From contig JASHTE010000158.1 in assembly GCA_030040695.1 (NCBI GenBank), forward strand, positions 1 to 5,947: a stretch of 5,947 nucleotides of DNA, in the 5' to 3' direction. The stretch is from Vulcanimicrobiota bacterium. Lineage in GTDB: Bacteria > Vulcanimicrobiota > Vulcanimicrobiia > Vulcanimicrobiales > Vulcanimicrobiaceae. A program made the translations under genes and the position numbers. The notes beneath the pieces are model-generated. The model made no database searches, had not been told where the DNA came from, and saw only the letters and a list, made by a program, of their open reading frames with translations. Shown one piece after another: positions 4,229 to 5,947 of the stretch (position 1 is its first letter; each line of letters starts with the position of its first letter).

Positions 4229-5947
4229 ACGATCGCCAAACCGGACCTCCTCGGCAGCGTGCGCAATTGGTTCGATCCACGAGAGGGGCTCTCGGCGTTT
4301 CGCAAGCCGCTCGACCACGCCGTGATGTGGGTGCTCGGCATCGCGAGCTTCATCCTGTCGCTGCGAATACCGACGTGGTACTGGAAGCCGACCGACAAGA
4401 TCTTCGACGAAGTCTACTTCGCCCGCGCCGCAGAAGAGTATCTCCACAATTACCGCATCTACGAAAACACGCACCCACCGCTGACGAAGCTCCTCATCAC
4501 GCTCTCGACGTGGATGTTCGGTGGGCTCTACCACGGCGGCGATCACTCCTGGGGATGGCGCTTCCTCGACGTCGTGTTCGGTGCGCTCGTCGTCATGCTG
4601 CTCTACGCGTTTGCCCGCAGGATCACGGGTTCGACCATGTGGGCCACCGTCGCAGCGGTGTTCTTCATATGTGACGGGATGCACTACGTGCAGTCGCGTA
4701 TCGCGACGCCCGAAGGCTTCGTCGTCTTCTTCTCGCTCGCCGCGGTCTACGCGTTCTACCGATTCTGGATCGCCTCGCAGGCGGAGGAGCGCGCGCACGT
4801 CGACGTTCCGCCGTGGGTCTACCTCGCCGGTGCAAGTGGGGCGATCACGTGCGGCATCGTTGCGATGCTCGTCCTCGACGGATTGCAGCATTGGATCTTC
4901 GGCTGGCCGACGTTCAACCTCTGGGATTCGGTTTCCGGCGGACGAACGCAAGGGCCGGGGCCTGCGTTCGTCTGCGCGTTCTACTTCGCGTGCGGATTCT
5001 ATCTGCTCTTCCGCAACGTATTCGTGCCGCGTTATTATGCAGACGGCGCGCACGAAGAGACGTTTGCAGAGGGCTCGTACGCACTCCAGAGGGGTGCGAG
5101 CGAGATGCACGTCGTCGACGGAGGCGTCGTCGGAAAGGGAAAGGCGCAGCAGGGAGCGCTCACCAAGGCCAAAGGCGCAGCACTCGCTTACAATTACGAC
5201 GGCTTGGAGATCAGCTACACCAACGACAAGGTGCAGTACGCGGCGCCGCCCGGCAGCGCGACGTACGCCGCTGCGCGCACCGTTGCCGAGAACGGCAACG
5301 AAGACGGTCGCCACGCGAAGCTGTGGCTGTTGCTCTTTACGCTCGCGCTCGGTGCGCTCGTCAGCTCGAAGTGGTACGGCGTGATGGGGTTCGGTGTCAG
5401 CTTCTTGTTGCTGATTCTTATCTGGCTGCAGCGCTACGTCGTGCTCGCACCTGCCTCGAGCGGCGTCGAAGGCGGGATCAATCTGCGCCCGGCGCTGTGG
5501 GGCAATCCGCGAGGGTTCCGCATCGACGGGGCGCTCGTCACGATTCTCTTCGTCTCGATGACGGTCTACGGGCTCATCTGGCTTCCGGATCTCCTCCGCC
5601 AGTCGCCCGACCCGAACGAGATTCACAACATCAACGACGTCGTGGCGCGACAGTACAACATGTTCGACTACCACGACCACCTCGTCGCGACTCACCCCTA
5701 CGCGTCGAAGTGGTTCGAATGGCCGTTCGACGAAGTGCCAGTCGCGTATTACTACCAAGACCATCGGAGCGACGATCATCGGCTGCTGACGCAAAACCAG
5801 AAGTGCTGCATCTACGAAGTGACATCGTTGCCGAATCCTCTCAACCTCTGGTTCGGTCTTGTGTGCGTGCCGCTGGTGGGCATCCTCGCGTGGCGGCAGC
5901 GCAACAAAGCGTATGCGCTGCTCGTCGTCACGTACTTGCTCCAGTGG
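2894..5947 (+). CDS. Giant two-module GT-C membrane glycosyltransferase (Gpi18-like plus PMT-like), C-terminus beyond window
   Basis: I translated 1018 codons by hand from GTG 2894 to the window end and met no stop. The protein is highly polytopic, with roughly 20 or more hydrophobic segments, and so sits in the cytoplasmic membrane. Residues 1 to about 445 resemble Gpi18-related mannosyltransferases: PNDISSFEAWA (47-57), DYPPGY (76-81), LNP (147-149), LWGQVDS (157-163), KPQ (206-208) and TRMHERY (355-361). Residues about 470-1018 resemble protein O-mannosyltransferases: FDEVYF (504-509), HPPLTK (527-532), SRIATPE (601-607), SSKWYG (824-829), and the C-terminal HPYASKWFEWPF signature (934-945). 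Such enzymes transfer sugar from polyprenyl-phosphate donors on the outside of the membrane. Acceptor and sugar are unknown. Another 70-120 residues probably follow the edge. An internal start at GTG 4322 or ATG 4325 could make the PMT half alone, but no ribosome binding site is seen there. Confidence 0.9.
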   Translation, partial: MKAGSNAELPAYVYARRFTLPAWLILGIILLLGLVWRLAYIRAQGFPNDISSFEAWAITLVAHGPSGFYASTNFIDYPPGYFYILGIVGQLWSLLFSAHDTGYAVLAVLVKLPAILFDLGLGVLIYAVARRFGSEKLALGAAALYVLNPAVIFVSALWGQVDSVACFFALLGVYALLRSDDFEAPKRARYWIIGGWIALAYSLLIKPQAAVLVPLFIAFAFANRERRELRLWSTAYGIIAAIVFTIVVVEPFYPSNPIAAVLWLLQRLSFGTNVYAYNSVNAFNLWALHFWGGANGLFWQQDSTLIAFIPQWLWGIILVLVAVALVVWRYLQLQTPQALLQAAAIALLGFFTLATRMHERYVYDGVIFTIACLPIARRYLWIALGLSIVFWSNLTYSYQYIAVMTAGQGANQGVNAADLWGLWSSTFALANVIMFFYLGYAYLGETIAKPDLLGSVRNWFDPREGLSAFRKPLDHAVMWVLGIASFILSLRIPTWYWKPTDKIFDEVYFARAAEEYLHNYRIYENTHPPLTKLLITLSTWMFGGLYHGGDHSWGWRFLDVVFGALVVMLLYAFARRITGSTMWATVAAVFFICDGMHYVQSRIATPEGFVVFFSLAAVYAFYRFWIASQAEERAHVDVPPWVYLAGASGAITCGIVAMLVLDGLQHWIFGWPTFNLWDSVSGGRTQGPGPAFVCAFYFACGFYLLFRNVFVPRYYADGAHEETFAEGSYALQRGASEMHVVDGGVVGKGKAQQGALTKAKGAALAYNYDGLEISYTNDKVQYAAPPGSATYAAARTVAENGNEDGRHAKLWLLLFTLALGALVSSKWYGVMGFGVSFLLLILIWLQRYVVLAPASSGVEGGINLRPALWGNPRGFRIDGALVTILFVSMTVYGLIWLPDLLRQSPDPNEIHNINDVVARQYNMFDYHDHLVATHPYASKWFEWPFDEVPVAYYYQDHRSDDHRLLTQNQKCCIYEVTSLPNPLNLWFGLVCVPLVGILAWRQRNKAYALLVVTYLLQW
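4784..5311 (+). other. Unrecognised insertion in the PMT module
   Basis: Residues 631-806 separate the membrane segment 604-624 from the Lys-Trp helix that begins near 808. In ordinary bacterial PMTs these lie only a few tens of residues apart. The insertion holds two extra hydrophobic segments (about 641-663 and 691-711) followed by about 95 hydrophilic residues (712-807). The soluble part is rich in Gly, Ala and Lys (GKGKAQQGALTKAKG, 747-761), unlike the Arg-rich remainder. It then shows likely beta strands (LEISYTNDKVQY, 771-782). I recognise no domain in it. The sequence stays in frame and in the same general base composition. Confidence 0.65.
5281..5300 (+). repeat. Perfect 8-base inverted repeat with AGAA loop, inside the glycosyltransferase gene
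   Basis: CGTTGCCG (5281-5288) and CGGCAACG (5293-5300) are exact reverse complements around AGAA. The arms encode part of the insertion's hydrophilic end (TVAENGNE). There is no T-run after it, so it is not a terminator. It may simply be a coincidence of GC-rich coding sequence. Confidence 0.5.

Larger units (their letters stand above)
4301..5947 (+). other. Module 2: protein O-mannosyltransferase (PMT) domain, incomplete at edge
   Basis: This covers residues 470-1018. A membrane segment (474-490) leads into the loop with Asp505-Glu506, the acidic pair of the PMT active site, then His527-Pro-Pro, as in PMT proteins. Arg602 matches the conserved Arg of the SR motif; the acid after it is Glu607 where eukaryotic PMTs usually have Asp. 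Lys826-Trp827 begin the later conserved helix. Residues 926-954 match the PMT C-terminal four-helix region (YH...HPY.SKW.EWP...PV.YYY). No MIR domain is present, as in other bacterial PMTs. A large insertion interrupts the module at 631-806. Confidence 0.82.

Noticed and set aside
4322..4327. Internal GTG/ATG as a separate start for a stand-alone PMT gene
   Set aside because: No Shine-Dalgarno sequence precedes it and there is no stop codon between the two modules, so a single fused protein is the simpler reading.
3586..4674. A 362-codon plus-strand open frame within the glycosyltransferase gene
   Set aside because: It is a shifted frame of the real gene; its product is Arg/His-rich with no membrane segments or motifs, while the true frame gives a coherent membrane protein.
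5281..5310. Hairpin as a transcription terminator
   Set aside because: It lies within an open frame and is not followed by a T-run.
3911..5794. A 627-codon open frame on the minus strand opposite the glycosyltransferase
   Set aside because: It is exactly codon-in-register with the plus-strand gene, so it stays open simply because the sense codons TTA, CTA and TCA are absent over this stretch in a high-GC gene; it ends where a CTA codon occurs at 3911. Its product is a low-complexity run of Arg, Asp, Glu, His and Val with no domain, and it begins at TTG.

Overview
The window is gene-dense, GC-rich bacterial chromosome. It has no mobile element, CRISPR array, tRNA or rRNA that I can see, and its only non-coding stretch is a 61-base divergent spacer. 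Base and codon use look uniform, and arginine/alanine-rich proteins dominate, as expected for a high-GC free-living bacterium. The phylum cannot be fixed from this sequence. A deep-branching high-GC group such as the Eremiobacterota is only a guess.

Left half, minus strand: radA (DNA repair and recombination ATPase, 1559 to 252) is followed by the start of a glutamate formimidoyltransferase gene (265 to the window edge). Its GTG start lies inside the last codons of radA. The radA and cmk start codons face each other across positions 1560-1620.

Right half, plus strand: three genes are packed with 4-base stop/start overlaps, so they probably form one translationally coupled operon. They are cmk (cytidylate kinase, 1621-2304), a PlsC-type lysophosphatidate acyltransferase (2301-2897), and a very large polytopic membrane glycosyltransferase (2894 to the window edge). 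The last is open for 1018 codons with no stop inside the window. cmk supplies CDP nucleotides, which feed DNA synthesis and phospholipid head-group activation. The acyltransferase would make phosphatidic acid. The giant protein probably transfers sugars from a polyprenyl-phosphate carrier on the outer face of the membrane. The operon therefore leans toward envelope building.

Three things stand out. (1) The last gene fuses two different GT-C glycosyltransferase modules: a Gpi18-like mannosyltransferase half and a protein O-mannosyltransferase (PMT) half. (2) The PMT half carries an insertion of about 175 residues, with two extra hydrophobic segments and an unrecognised soluble part, just before its conserved Lys-Trp segment. 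(3) The acyltransferase has lost the aspartate of its catalytic HX4D motif (Asp to Gly) while keeping its other motifs.
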